The position numbers and the translations under genes are program-made. Source: Nothophaeocryptopus gaeumannii (lineage: Eukaryota > Ascomycota > Dothideomycetes > Mycosphaerellales > Mycosphaerellaceae). From it: a DNA stretch of 64,000 bases. The notes below the pieces were generated by a model, which saw nothing but the letters and a program-made list of their open reading frames with translations, did not search any database and was not told the DNA's origin. Below, in pieces: positions 53,021-64,000 of the stretch; within the stretch, counting starts at the first letter, position 1; every line of letters starts with the position of its first letter. The stretch is from positions 2,095,066 to 2,159,065 of the forward strand of contig JASISA010000009.1 in NCBI GenBank assembly GCA_031771865.1, given 5' to 3'.

Positions 53021-53929
53021 GGCTGCGACGCTCCTCGCTTTCTTCGGTACTTCAAGATTTGCCGTTCAAAGGACTTGTGATCCAGGAGCTCGTGTCTCTG
53101 CCTGTAGAGTAGTACTGCAATCTCGAGGGTTCAATGACAGCTGACCAACGCGCTAGTTCTAACGTCCATGTTCAGCCGCACAAGCGAAACAAGGTCGGGA
53201 GCTGTGGGAGAAGAGCATTCGCCGGGAATAGTGGACAGCACATCCTGTGAGAACCGCAAACAGCCGACCGTAAACTGGCAGAATGGGAAAATGCGATCTG
53301 GCAACTGTGATATAACAAGAGTGATGTGACGAGAGTGAGCTGATGTTGTGTAACTAAGTGAGGAAGAGGTGCAAGTTTTGATGATTCGAGCTTCCCTACA
53401 ATATTTGATGAGAGTCTCATCAAGCTCTAGGGCATGGACTTCAATTTGCAGAGGCTCAAGCTGCACCCAAGCACCCCGATATCAGGCCCACAACAGCCTT
53501 CGAGATCCGCTGGTGTCCGAGAGCAACGTCCAGATCTCTCGATTCAGCTGCTACTGTTCCAGATTGGTGTTAGGGACAAGACGACACACAATCTGGCCTG
53601 TCCTAGATGCGGAACCTGCCGGAGATGCAAACAGCTATCGGCTCAACTTCTTCGGGCCTCTTTTTAGTAAAGCAGTTTTATCCTGAACTTTGCCTACCCA
53701 ACTAACTGATGCTAGGGCGTCAGAGAACCTTTCCGTGTGCTGTGGGCGCCACAGAGAGGCACGGCATTAGAGGCGTTCCGGTGTTATGTTAGTAGCGCGT
53801 ACTTGATTATAATGGTGATCGGGCTGGGGTAGAGATTATGTTGCCGCATACGTCGTATATGCCTGATCTTTCAAGGAATAGCTATGATAGAGAGGTCTAA
53901 AGAAGAGAGGCAAGGTGAGATATGTGGCG
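53021..53929. other. Intergenic region next to transposon block
   Basis: About 0.9 kb with only short frames. Base composition becomes A+T- and TpA-richer toward 53,800, where the transposon-derived block begins. Confidence 0.4.
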
Positions 53930-54504
53930 GCTAAGTAGTTGCGTCGCATCCTCATCGGACCGATCGAGGACCCATCTCCTCTCATCTAGTCTAGTTTCTG
54001 CGGATGTTAACACTCTTCCTCTATACCGATCTAGAAGACGAGAGCGAGATGCCGATTTCGCGCCGGATCGAGGTTTACGACAGCAACCCGTAGAAACAAT
54101 TCACACTACGTATCCGATGCAAAGCAGCGAATACGATCGATCCGGGTTTGACTTTACCTCAATCCAACTTAGTGAAACCTCGCCAGTTTCAGTGTCTGCC
54201 GTATCGTTCCGGTGAAACTTGGCTAGTTTCAGTTGTCTACGCATCGTCTCGGCTAAGGTTTCTTCGAGGATGAAGAATCTATAAGATACAACGCATCGGC
54301 TCGCATACGCACTACACTATCTGCTTATATATACACCTCGAACGAATTTGGGGAGGCGGCATTACCAAAACCTCAGAACATACGGAACCTATCAAGGCAA
54401 TACACGCATCCAAAGCACGGCTACACGCCGCTGTCGGCGGGTGCGCAGTCAGCGCTCGAAAATACTGATTCTCAGCATCAGAAGAAGAGAATTCTCTGCC
54501 AAGC

Positions 54505-55830
54505 ATGGCCAGTGCACAAGGCTGTGCTGCCTCAGGCACAGACAACGGACTAGAGCCATTTCAAGAGGTTACTGAAGAAACTACTACAGGCAGAGATACA
54601 GGGAGTATCAATCTAGCTTCCTACCCAACCTCCCAAGAGAAGGGGTATAGAGAGAAGAACGCAGCAGTAAACAAGAACTAGCAGGGTCCCCTCTCACCTT
54701 GGGAGGCCCTGAAAGAGATTCAGAATGAGGCAGCTGAACTAATGCATTAGAGTCAACACTCCTCCCTCCAACTAGAGAGGGCAATCCAGATGATTCTGGA
54801 TATGATTCACTCAACTGTAGCGCGGACTACGAAGCGCACTAACTAGGAAGCTACTCTGGAATCTATCCAACGGAGTATTACACAGATTTAGAAGAAGATA
54901 GAGCAGAGTCTAGGACCAAAGACAACCTGGGCTATAGTCGTAGCCCAATAGCTAGCCTAGCTGTCTAGCATCAAAGCACAAAGAGCTGCGTGCTCCCTTA
55001 AGATTCACGTAGACAACGAAGCGACTAGGGCTGAGCTTAGGGATGCTGAAGCTACCCGGATTGTTTCGCGTTTTACTATAGAAGGAGGGAACTAGGCACA
55101 TGTAGTCGTAGTTAAGAAGGTCCCCGATGGACTAGTTCTCACGACTACGGACCCTGCAGCAAGGAACCGAATGGCGGCAGATACCCAAGGCCTAGGCAAG
55201 GTCTTGAAGGAGGCAAGAATAGCATAGAAAACCTTCCTAGTCCAAGTCCACTTTGTTATAGTTGCAGGAAACGACCCTACTACATAGCGGATCCAGTTAA
55301 TTGAGGAAGACAATAAGCGGCTAATACCCGGAATCCAAGTACAGAATGCCTAGTAGAAGGGCTAGAAAGCTATAGCAACGGGAACAAAGAAATAGAGCAC
55401 TCTAGTAGTCGAACTAAAGACGGTGGAAGCTACTAGAGCTGCGGTAGAGAAGGGCATTATTATCTCCGGAGTACTCTACGACACTGAAGAATAGGACTAC
55501 TAATAGATAATAACATAGTACTTCAACTACTAAAGATATAGCTATATCGGCACAAGGTGCATAAACGGTACGGTATGTGCAAGGTATAGAGGAAGCTATA
55601 ATATAAGAGAATGTGCGCACGAGAAGCTTATAGAGGTAGACCGATTAAAGTATAGTAAATGCGGAAATTGCAGTTAGAACTACCTAGCTTGGCACTATAT
55701 GTGCTTAAAGAGACAAGCAATTAAGGACAAGATTTAGAGCATAAAGAAGATAGGGGCGAGCTATATAGCTAAGCTAACCTATAGTACTCCTAGCTCTACT
55801 TCTCCTCTACCTTCCCCTCCTCTATAGTAA
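54505..55830 (+). pseudogene. LINE ORF1 (gag-like), RIP-degraded
   Basis: Readable over ~440 codons interrupted by about twenty stops, nearly all TAG. It includes GPLSPWEALKEIQNEAAEL, IHVDNEATRAELRDAEATRI and VLTTTDPAARNRMAADTQGL in the nucleic-acid-binding domain, and a CCHC-like knuckle at the end. Retained CpA/TpG shows lighter mutation here than downstream. Confidence 0.75.
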
Positions 55831-55951
55831 GGAGCGAATAGGGAGGGAGAGGACTAAATAGCTACCCGGACAAGCCGCGAATATGTCCTAGGCAGGAGGC
55901 TAATAGGAATAGTAGTAGAGAAGCGAATACTATAGAGGTTTAGGAGGCTAG

Positions 55952-56299
55952 TGTTACGGACCGTCTCCTCGATCACGTGGATTGGCCTAAGAAGCGTCGA
56001 ACCTCGGAATGTCTCTCGGTGATCAGAGTCTTGAGAAGTGTAACCTTTACTCAGAAGAGTAGTATTGAGAGATTGAGTTGAGCACGAAGCTCCTATCTAC
56101 CTTAGTAGAGAACGTGATCTATATAAACACAGGAGATTCGTGCGCTCTCCTTGCTTTCTCTGCCTCCCGTGCTTCCGGTGGAAGCACTGCGAGCGACGAG
56201 AGTACTGCGAGCGAGCTGCAGCGGAACCTCCCGAGGCTGAACTGCAGATCCGCGCTCAGACTGGTTGGCTGCCATCGCCTCTCGGTTCCATCCGTAACA
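55952..56299 (+). mobile_element. Solo LTR, copy A
   Basis: 348 bp starting TGTTACGGACC and ending CATCCGTAACA, flanked by the perfect 5-bp duplication GCTAG (55947-55951 and 56300-56304). It contains a TATA-like CTATATAAACAC and normal CpA/TpG, unlike the RIP-mutated LINE around it. No internal retrotransposon domain is attached, hence a solo LTR. Nearly identical, in inverted orientation, to 59416-59763. Confidence 0.85.
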
Positions 56300-59200
56300 G
56301 CTAGTTAGGGCGGTGAATAGGGCTAAGACTATTGTACTAGAGCAAGGATAAGGGTTAATCCGACGAGCAATATAGTAGGATTAACTACTAGCTAGTACCT
56401 AATAAACACATAACCGATACTAAGTATACTATAGGCAAACGTACGGAAATTATAGGCTACCTACCGGCAGCTACTCGATAATAGCTAGAAAGATATTCTC
56501 GCTATCTAGGAGCTATATACTAACCTAAGCAATAGAAGAATAGTTATATATCCGAAGTACTATACTGTTATAGGGGAAGATAAAGACAGGAGAGTCGTAT
56601 TCTACGTCTATAAGAAGTATAGCCTATCCGAATAGTCGTACCGGATTATAAGTAATTAGAAGATCCTAATCTTACTATAAACGATAATAGGAACTATATA
56701 CCTCTATAATATCTATAACTAGGATGCGAGGCTTATAGTAGAGGAGCTTTTAGAAGGTATTAAGGAACCGGGAGAACACGTTCTAGTTAGAGACTTTAAT
56801 CTTTACTACCGTTAGTAGGGAGGACCGTTAGTACTATAGGAGGATCTTAGAGTAAGAGAGCTACGAGAGGCGTGTCGAGACACGCTATACCTAGCGATAC
56901 CCCTAGGCCTTACTACCTAGAGAAAGATACTATAGTCCTAAACTAGGACGACGATAGACCTTACTCTTATAATAGAGGAGATATTAAAGAGGATGATAGC
57001 ATATTGGCTAGGTAAGGAAGACATTAACTCTAATTATATTAGTATAGAGATAACTATTAATATAGGGATATAGGAGGAGACGAGAACAAGATAGATATAG
57101 AAGGATACTAACTAGGAGGAGTTTAGAGAGACGCTCTAAAAGCTCCTACCTATAGCCGAAGGGATAATAATAAAGGAGGATATAGATAGTACTATAAGTA
57201 ATCTTAGTAATACTCTATAAAAGACAAGGGACCTTGTTATCTAGCGTAAAACATATCGGCCGCTAGATCCAAGGAGTATACCGGTAGTACTATATGCGAT
57301 TCAGGAGGCTTAGTAGGTAAGACGGTATATATAATAGATAGGGAGCGAGGAGTACTAGAAGGAGTAGAGGGCACGAAACTAGGAGAAAAAGAGAACTATC
57401 TAGATAGAGAAAAGGAAATAGTAGAGGACCGCGGTTTATAAAACCGCTAGCGAGCTATAGGGAATATAGAAGCTAGCTAAGTAGGCAAAGAATAGCGATA
57501 GCCCTATTCGACCTCCCTAGATACCTATACTAACATATAATAACGATTAGTTCACGACGGATAGTACGAAAACAGAGATCCTACGGACAGCCCTTTTCCT
57601 AATACTAGAGCCCGTAGACATATTAGTTATCGAGAGCACTATATACCTAGAACCTATTAATATAGTATACGAAATTATAGAAGAGGAGGTACGAAAAGTA
57701 GTCTAAAGACTACCGAACGACAAGGCTCCCGGCCTCGACGAGATACTAAATAGATGTATTAAGAAGTGCCTAGCTTAGCTACTCCCTATCCTCTAACGCA
57801 TCTTCTAATAGTATGTTTTAATTAGCTACTACCTAGCCTAGTTTCGGAAAGCTAGGACGATTATGCTATAGAAGGCGGGTAAAGACTTATCTACTCTAAA
57901 GGGATAGAGGCCTATTGCCCTTCTATCGTGTATTAGTAAGATAGTAGAAGTAATAGTTATACGGAAAATAGGATAGGCTATACGGGAATATAAGTTACTT
58001 CCTTAAAACTAAATAGCGTAAGCGGGTAGATCGACTAGAGACGTACTATAGTATATCCTTTAAAGCGTTTAGACTACGTAGAAGAAAGGTAAGGTAGCCT
58101 CGGTATCATTACTTAATATAATAGGAGCGTTTAACAAAGTTAATTACGAACGGTTAATCTATAACCTATAGTATAGGAGGATTCTATACTAGATTATAGC
58201 TTTTATAGCGTTATTCCTAAAGGATAGAGAGATAATAATCGCTATCCCCGGATACGAGTTACTAGTAGCACGAGTAGTATACGGAATCCTATAAGGAAGT
58301 ACTATCTTACCTATCCTATTCCTCTTCTTTATAGCCTCCCTCCTAGAAGGAATAGAATATACCGAAGTAGTTAGGTTTATAGATAATACATACCTTATTA
58401 TAGTATTAAATTCGATAAGAGGTATATACGAGGTACTAGAAAAGGACTATAATAGCTATCTATAATAGGCCTTAAGATATAGAGCTAAGTTCGCCCCTAA
58501 GAAATACAAAGTTATATACTTTATAAGAGGTATAAGGAGCATATCTGAATCCTAGAGAATACCTAATATCCCGTCGCTCTAGAGTAGCCTAGAGGACATA
58601 ATAAGGGTCCTAGGAGTAATCGTTAATAAGAGACTCAAGTAGCACGTATAGATAGAGAATACCCTTATAAAAGTAAAACGGCTAGAAGCTATACTACGAC
58701 GGATTACAACTACTACGTAGGGCGCTATAGTAGAGATAGCCTATAAGCTATATATCTTAATAATTAGGCTAGTAGTAATGCACGGGAGCGAGGTATAGAT
58801 AGTAGGAAAGGAGACTAGAATCTTAAAAATACTCTAATAAAAGCTACGGGTAATATAGAATAGATTCCTACGGATAATCCTTAGGGCCTACTAAGCTACA
58901 CTAACGCGACTATTACATAAAGAACTCTAGATCGAAGACATTACCGAGTATAGGAAGAGAACTACTATAGCTGCAATAGCTACGTAGAGGTAGAGGCCGG
59001 ATATATACTAGGCTATATAAGAGCTAAAGGGGCGGATCCTACTAAAGTACGGACAACTTAGGGTATATAGTAGACGCCTAAGAAAACTATATAGCTCGCT
59101 ACTAGAGTAGATAGACGAGTAGGCTACTATCCTACGGTCCTAGCTCTCTTATATAGATAGAGTAGATCTAAAGAAGACTCGGAAAGTAATATAGACTATC

Positions 59201-59415
59201 CTCTAGGGCTAGTATAAGCGGGACGAGTTATAGAAGTAGGATAATACTAGGCGCGAAGGAATCCTCCTACTCGCGTTTAGGACTCTATAGAATACTAATA
59301 CCCGGGAGCTTTATCGAGGGCTTAGTAAAGCCTAGGCTGCGATAGTGTTCTAGATACGGTTAGAGACAATTAGCCTTCCTTACTTCCTCTATAAGGTTAG
59401 AGTACCCGATACTGG

Positions 59416-59763
59416 TGTTACGGATGGAACCGAGAGGCGATGGCAGCCAACCAGTCTGAGCGCGGATCTGCAGTTCAGCCTCGGGAGGTTCCGCTGCAGC
59501 TCGCTCGCAGTACTCTCGTCGCTCGCAGTGCTTCCACCGGAAGCACGGGAGGCAGAGAAAGCAAGGAGAGCGCACGAATCTCCTGTGTGTATATAGATCA
59601 CGTTCTCTACTAAGGTAGATAGGAGCTTCGTGCTCAACTCAATCTCTCAATACTACTCTTCTGAGTAAAGGTTACACTTCTCAAGACTCTGATCACCGAG
59701 AGACATTCCGAGGTTCGACGCTTCTTAGGCCAATCCACGTGATCGAGGAGACGGTCCGTAACA
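59416..59763 (-). mobile_element. Solo LTR, copy B (inverted)
   Basis: Reverse complement of copy A with only one difference that I can see (in the TATA region, TGTGTGTATAT against TGTGTTTATAT), same length. Flanks are ACTGG on the left and ACTAG on the right: a 5-bp duplication with one G-to-A change, itself a RIP-type transition. Confidence 0.82.
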
Positions 59764-60289
59764 ACTAGCCCCTACTACGAATATAGAGATAGAGGGATAG
59801 CTCGATACTACCTTACCTACTATACAAATATGCGAGAGAGTAGAAGGGAACTTATCTTAGCTACTAGATACTAGGACGCGAGAAGATAGCTTACTAAGTT
59901 TCCTAGACAAACCGTAGCGTAGGTAATAAGGTATCTCCCTATAGGACAATTCGAGTAGACCCTTAAATATCTCCTAGAGTAGGCTAGAGATCTCGAACCT
60001 AAGTAAGGAGGATAATGTTAACTCTAGCGTATTAGCTAGCTGCCTACGGGCAAATATATTAGTTCTATAGTACCTAAGATATAGTAGGGTATAAGGTATA
60101 ATAGAGAAGGGAGGAAGTTTTACGCTATAGGTACTTTCTATAGGGTTTTCTTTTATAACATATAGATATACTAGAAGGGGCACGGCCTATAGCTAGCTCG
60201 AATACATTTATTATTATTATTAATAGTAATCTAGAGTATTTATACTACTAGATATATAATCCTACTCTTTATTATCTATAAGGGCCGTG

Positions 60290-61560
60290 TTTATATCTCT
60301 ATAAAAGCGCGTTGGGTTAGCGTCTATAGGCTACTTATTTTAAATAGTTATAAGAGCTATCTTAACTAGGCCTTTAAGGATTACTATCTAGAATATAAGA
60401 TCCTTACGCTCTATATACTATTATATTCGTCGTATATCCTATAGCCTCTAGATATAGTCTATTTCTTACTACTAAAGCTAAAATACTCCTAATATATCTA
60501 GGACTTAGTACGTTAGCGCGTCTTCTATATCGATAAAGAAATATTCCTTCTAGCCTTTAAAGACGCGTTTTTTAACGTATTTATAGAGTAGATATACTAG
60601 AAGGCCTTTAAGGCTTTAGGTTTAGTCTCTATAAACGCGTAGGTAGTTATTAACTACCTTAATATACGCCTATATACTCTACTAGGACTACTACTCTAAG
60701 AGATACTATAGTAGTCTAAGACTCTAAGTAATATATAAGAGTTTAGGTTATAATCTAGGCTTATTAATAATACTATTACTCGGTCTCCTATAATAGCCTA
60801 ATGTTACGGACCGAATCTGCAGGACGCAGAATCAAGGACATGGAACCATGCAAGAGTGACGCCAGAAGTCACGTGTCTGACCACAGTCTGGGACCTCTGG
60901 TCAAACACGTGAGGTTTGGCGACCGACAGACCGCCCGACCGGTCAGTTGGTCGAACGGTCAAACTCGCTGCCAAGAGCAAGCGAGACCACCAAGTATATA
61001 GCAACGATGGTTGACTAGCAATCATCGTGTTCAACTCATGTTACAATCTCACTGATTGGAATAAGCCAAGACTTCCTTCGCTTCGTTCCACTTGCCGACG
61101 CATTCTCCAAAGAAGCCATTCCACGTGATTAAGCGAGTCACCTGACAAGCGAGATACCGTGCGTAACACCTAAAATAGCTTCTCCTAGCTTATAAAAGGT
61201 ACTAAAGTAATACTATATTAGAATATACTTTTAGCTACCTATATTAGCGAGCTTAAATAGTAATTAGATACAATAATAAAGCGAAAAGCATATAAGAGGA
61301 AGCGGATTTAGTATAGGAGTATAATAGAATATAGTATAGAGTTAGCTAAGGTAGCTACTAAAGTATCTATAGCTACTTAGTAGTTAAAGAAGAGTTATAG
61401 GTTAGTTAGTTTTAAATAGGCCTAGCTAGCTATATAGTAGTATAGTAGCTATAGAGGGACTAGGTATAACGCTCGAATATACTAAAAGGATATAGAGGGG
61501 TCTTCTAAATCTAATAAGAGTATAATATATATAGGTTCTCTATTTAATAGTAATAAAAAT
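60290..61560 (+). mobile_element. RIP-degraded pogo/Fot1-type transposase relic
   Basis: Reading through stops gives a DDE domain: YRLLILNSYKSYLN, FKDYYLEYKILTLYILLYSS, PLDIVYFLLLKLKYS, FYIDKEIFLLAFKDAFFNVF and KAFKALGLVSINA, matching the order of Fot1/pogo transposases (LLILDGHxSH...PPHxSHxxQPLD). The N-terminal part is missing or unreadable. A solo LTR at 60802-61168 separates this from a C-terminal stretch (61,230-61,340) that looks like the basic tail of the same family. Heavily TpA-enriched. Confidence 0.7.
60802..61168 (+). mobile_element. Solo LTR, copy C (related family)
   Basis: 367 bp starting TGTTACGGACCG and ending GTGCGTAACA, flanked by perfect CCTAA duplications (60797-60801 and 61169-61173). 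It shares only its terminal motif and some internal words (CCACGTGATTAAGCGAG) with copies A and B, so it is a related but distinct family. It has a TATATAGC box and normal CpA/TpG. Inserted inside the pogo relic. Confidence 0.85.
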
Positions 61561-62109
61561 AAATAATCTATAATACTAGTTAGTCGTACTAAGAAATTTT
61601 ATCTAGCTTAGTAGTATGTCTAGCTTAGTAGTAGAATACGTTAGTTAAGAAAGATAAGAAAAGAAAGAAAAAAGAAGATATAGTAGAGTAAATAGGCCTT
61701 TAAGTAAAGAGAATAGGAATACTTATAGTAGCTATAGTAATAGTATTACTAAAGATTAGTAAAAAGGCGTGTACGGCTCGCTATTATTAAGCTGTTTATA
61801 GCTAATAATAATAGTAAGCTATATATACTTACTATAAGTATAATATAAAAGGTTTAGTAGTTAGGCGAGGCCTAAGGCGATTAATATAGCTGAATAGGTG
61901 TGCAATGTATAATGTGAGGTTGAAGCTGAAGTAACGTTATGGCAACTAGTCACATACAGGGCGCTGCCGAAGGTACCCCACGCTACGGGCGTTGCCGGTC
62001 GCCATGCTGTCAAACACTACTAAACTGTATTTACTTCGTGTTGCTTTTGATGTCGACAACACCGTCCGCGCTGCGTTCGCAGTGCAGCCGCATCCACAGA
62101 GTCGCCTTG
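61561..62109. other. Edge of RIP-mutated block
   Basis: TpA-rich degraded repeat sequence to about 61,890, then an abrupt return to ordinary composition. No gene is identified. ATGs at 61,939 and 62,053 are in frame with the gene that follows. Confidence 0.5.
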
Positions 62110-63803
62110 ATGTGGCCTACCAAAGCCATTGAACTGTGGCTGGACGCAACCTCTCCAACACCACATCAACTATCATCCCCTCCGCCGTCTCCGTACACAT
62201 ATACCTGCGCCGAAACTCGCGCCCGAAGGCGCGCACTGGACGACATGGACGATAAGGATGAGACTCAAGGGAGCCCGTCTGGACTGAGCGACCGCAAGCG
62301 TAAGGGGCGTCGGGTCGACTTGGGGCCGGAACAGCAAACACGCAGTGGACATGGCCATCCCTACCTGCCTAACGCGCTGGGAAACTCGGCGTCGAGTGAT
62401 GAACCACACGACGCAACACCGAGACCTTCCCATCCTCTGAACATCTTGAAGCCGCCCAATCTGCCGCCATCTTCGCCAACACACCTGCGCCGAATCCCAC
62501 GCTCCACGCGGGACGCCGCTCACAGCGAAAGCAGCGTCAGCATACGTACTGGCGAAAGTGGGACAGGCACTGATACGGGTACGGGTAGCAAGAGAAAGCG
62601 GGCGGGAGATGCGAACCCCAGTAAGACAAAGGCGAAGAAGTTGGACGATCAGCAGTACACTACGTACCCAGTTTCTACCCGTACAATCAATCGCATACCC
62701 GACCTTCCCGCTAGCATCCGACCATTGGTTCTGCTTATGCGCGACATTGGCAAGGCGGAGCAGATTCTTCACCGGCGACACGTGGAATGGAGAGATGTCG
62801 TCGGCACAGGAGTGGACAAGGAGGACAACGCAATGTTCACAGCCACCTATGAAGAGGATAATAGGAGGGATGCTCTGGGCCAGTCTCCGTCTTTGGATTC
62901 CATCCGCGGGATCCTCCATCGCGCAGAAAGGTCCAGTAAGCACAACGCCTCCGAAGCTTCGTGGAATTGCGCTGTGCATGCGCCTTTATTGGAGGCAGCT
63001 CTCAAAGGCACGCCCCACTACAATCGTGTTATGTGGGAGAATGTGTGAGTGTTGCTTTCTACTCTTATTCGCCGGCGTACTTACTCGAACTGTGCAGAAC
63101 AACCGCTCGCATCTACCCAACGGATTTACTGCCAACCCGCACCTCGTCTACTACGTCTGAGACCAAGCGAGTTGACTTCTGCTTTGCCCTCGAATTGGAT
63201 GATCACGACTATTTCGAGCCCGATCAACTGCAGATACACGAGAACGATCGTGGAATCAATACCGCTCGCCACCTCTTTCAAGCGGGCATTGAATCCCTCA
63301 ACCACACGGATTATACTGCGATTCGCTACAACCCGGTTAGTGTCAGTATCGAGAGCAAGACGGTACACGTGGGAAGCGCGGAAGCGACGTTGCAGATGAA
63401 TACATGGGCATCGGCGCAGGTTACGTTTTTGAAAAGAATGCTTGTGAAGGTCGGGAATCCTAACACATCGGTGCTGCCGCTGCCGGAGGTAATTATCGTG
63501 GGGCATGAATGGAAGATGCATGTCGTGGAGGATTGCGGGTCTGGTGCAGTAAGTGGAAACATGGACTGTTTGCCCTCTTAGTCTTTATTTCTTCGCACAC
63601 TCTTCGCCTCTTCTTGACTACAAACTGACACTTCTCTTGCGCAGGTCCTTTGGACGGGGGTATCGATCGGGCAAACCGACAGCCTTCGGGGCATTTACCA
63701 AATCATCGCAGGCCTGCAACTTCTCATTCAGTGGTCGGAGAAGATTTATCGTCCGTGGTTTGGGGAGCATATCTTGATACCATTAATTGAGAATGTCTCT
63801 TGA
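62110..63803 (+). CDS. Fungal PD-(D/E)XK nuclease-like domain protein
   Basis: Three exons: 62110-63044, 63098-63548 and 63645-63803; introns of 53 and 96 bp, all in phase; 514 residues from the ATG at 62110 (MWPTKAIELWLDATSPTP). In-frame ATGs at 61,939 and 62,053 would lengthen it. A disordered, Ser/Pro/Lys-rich first third has nuclear-type basic runs (GSKRKRAGD). The C-terminal half has the features of the fungal PDDEXK-like family: IPDLPASIRPLVLLMRDIGK, ASWNCAVHAPLLEAALKG, KRVDFCFAL with the core Asp, LPEVIIVGHEWKMHVVE, and the helix SIGQTDSLRGIYQIIAGLQL. The usual second acidic/Lys pair (E-x-K) is hard to see. Biochemical function of this family is unknown to me. It abuts the transposon block. 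Confidence 0.82.
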
Positions 63804-64000
63804 CTGTCTTGCGTCTGAGTGCTACAGACGTGAATGAATACCAGTATTGAGAAAGATGTGAAGATTCATTGAAGTCAACTTCACATAGTCGACGTCAAAT
63901 CGATGATGCGGTACTCTCTATCAGTATACCCAGGCCTACCCATTTCAGAATCCAAGAGCTGCCGAAGACAGGGATTCGCCTCGTCGAATGGCCTTGCTCT
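63804..64000. other. 3' flank
   Basis: Nothing recognised in the last 0.2 kb. Confidence 0.4.

Larger units (their letters stand above)
53930..60020 (+). mobile_element. RIP-degraded Tad-like LINE retrotransposon
   Basis: Non-LTR retrotransposon read through many stops, mostly TAG. ORF1 starts at 54,505 (MASAQGCAASGTDNGLEPFQ) and ends with a zinc-knuckle-like YSKCGNCS...WHYMC near 55,660-55,700. ORF2 holds an endonuclease part (VLVRDFNLYYR near 56,780; DLTLIIEEI near 56,960), reverse transcriptase (KAPGLDEIL near 57,720; RPIALLSCISKIVE near 57,910; SVSLLNIIGAFNKVNYERL near 58,100; RFIDNTYLII near 58,376, where the second catalytic Asp has become Asn), a later LINE domain and a C-terminal tail resuming after the nested LTR at 59,764. 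TpG and CpA are scarce and TpA abundant, as expected of RIP; ORF1 is less altered than ORF2. Two solo LTRs are nested inside. The exact ends are uncertain. Confidence 0.85.

Noticed and set aside
55952..56308. The 76-codon frames inside LTR copies A and B as genes
   Set aside because: They lie wholly within the solo LTRs and are duplicated with them; no domain.
54505..61900. Stop-codon reassignment (TAG read as an amino acid) in the TAG-rich block
   Set aside because: Intact neighbours use TAG as an ordinary stop (for example cutinase and the secreted protein), and the TAGs sit at CAG/TGG positions expected from RIP of LINE and pogo relics.
1..64000. tRNA or rRNA genes and CRISPR arrays
   Set aside because: I scanned by eye for T-arm motifs and spaced repeats and saw none; this was not an exhaustive search, and CRISPR is not expected in a fungal nuclear genome.

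Overview
The window is nuclear DNA of a filamentous ascomycete (Pezizomycotina). A Dothideomycete is my best guess, but no single gene proves it. The evidence is: short GT-AG introns of about 50-75 bp; fungal families (cutinase, HET domain, fungal-specific transcription factor, AsaB/CmcJ-like oxygenase, PD-(D/E)XK-like fungal protein); and a block of transposon relics in which CpA/TpG has been turned into TpA, the mark of repeat-induced point mutation (RIP).

Layout. 1.5-8.3 kb: a cutinase gene with an apparent frameshift, an extended SDR reductase, an Old Yellow Enzyme and two membrane proteins. 8.8-14.2 kb: intact argininosuccinate synthase, cytochrome c haem lyase and an F-box protein. 14.8-18 kb: broken UNC93-like and leucine-rich-repeat genes. 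18.7-22.3 kb: a conserved, perhaps mitochondrial protein, an APH/choline-kinase-like protein and an AsaB-like oxygenase. 23-24.8 kb: a haem-peroxidase relic next to a Cys-rich small-protein candidate. 25.4-31.3 kb: a large Ca2+/H+ exchanger, a coiled-coil protein with a mitochondrial-type N-terminus and a methyltransferase. 32.4-34.5 kb: a hAT transposon copy. 36.3-39.1 kb: SAM50 and a METTL27-like methyltransferase. 39.5-49 kb: mostly decayed accessory genes (MFS, MetE-like, HET, SRPBCC) mixed with an intact SDR, a secreted protein and a transcription-factor-like gene. 49.6-51 kb: a second, inverted hAT copy with a perfect 8-bp target duplication. 52.1-53.0 kb: a sulfotransferase-like protein. 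About 53.9-61.9 kb: a RIP-degraded Tad-like LINE and a pogo/Fot1 relic, into which three clean solo LTRs with 5-bp target duplications are inserted. 62.1-63.8 kb: a three-exon PD-(D/E)XK-like gene.

The housekeeping genes (ARG1, CYC3, SAM50, the exchanger) are intact, while the accessory genes around them carry frameshifts, nonsense codons or internal deletions. This suggests an accessory or transposon-rich flank undergoing gene decay. Many of the lesions are single-base length changes in homopolymers, so assembly error must be excluded before individual calls are trusted. I see no coherent metabolic cluster: no PKS, NRPS or terpene synthase is present. Exon boundaries were read by eye from splice signals and frame continuity; no searches were run.
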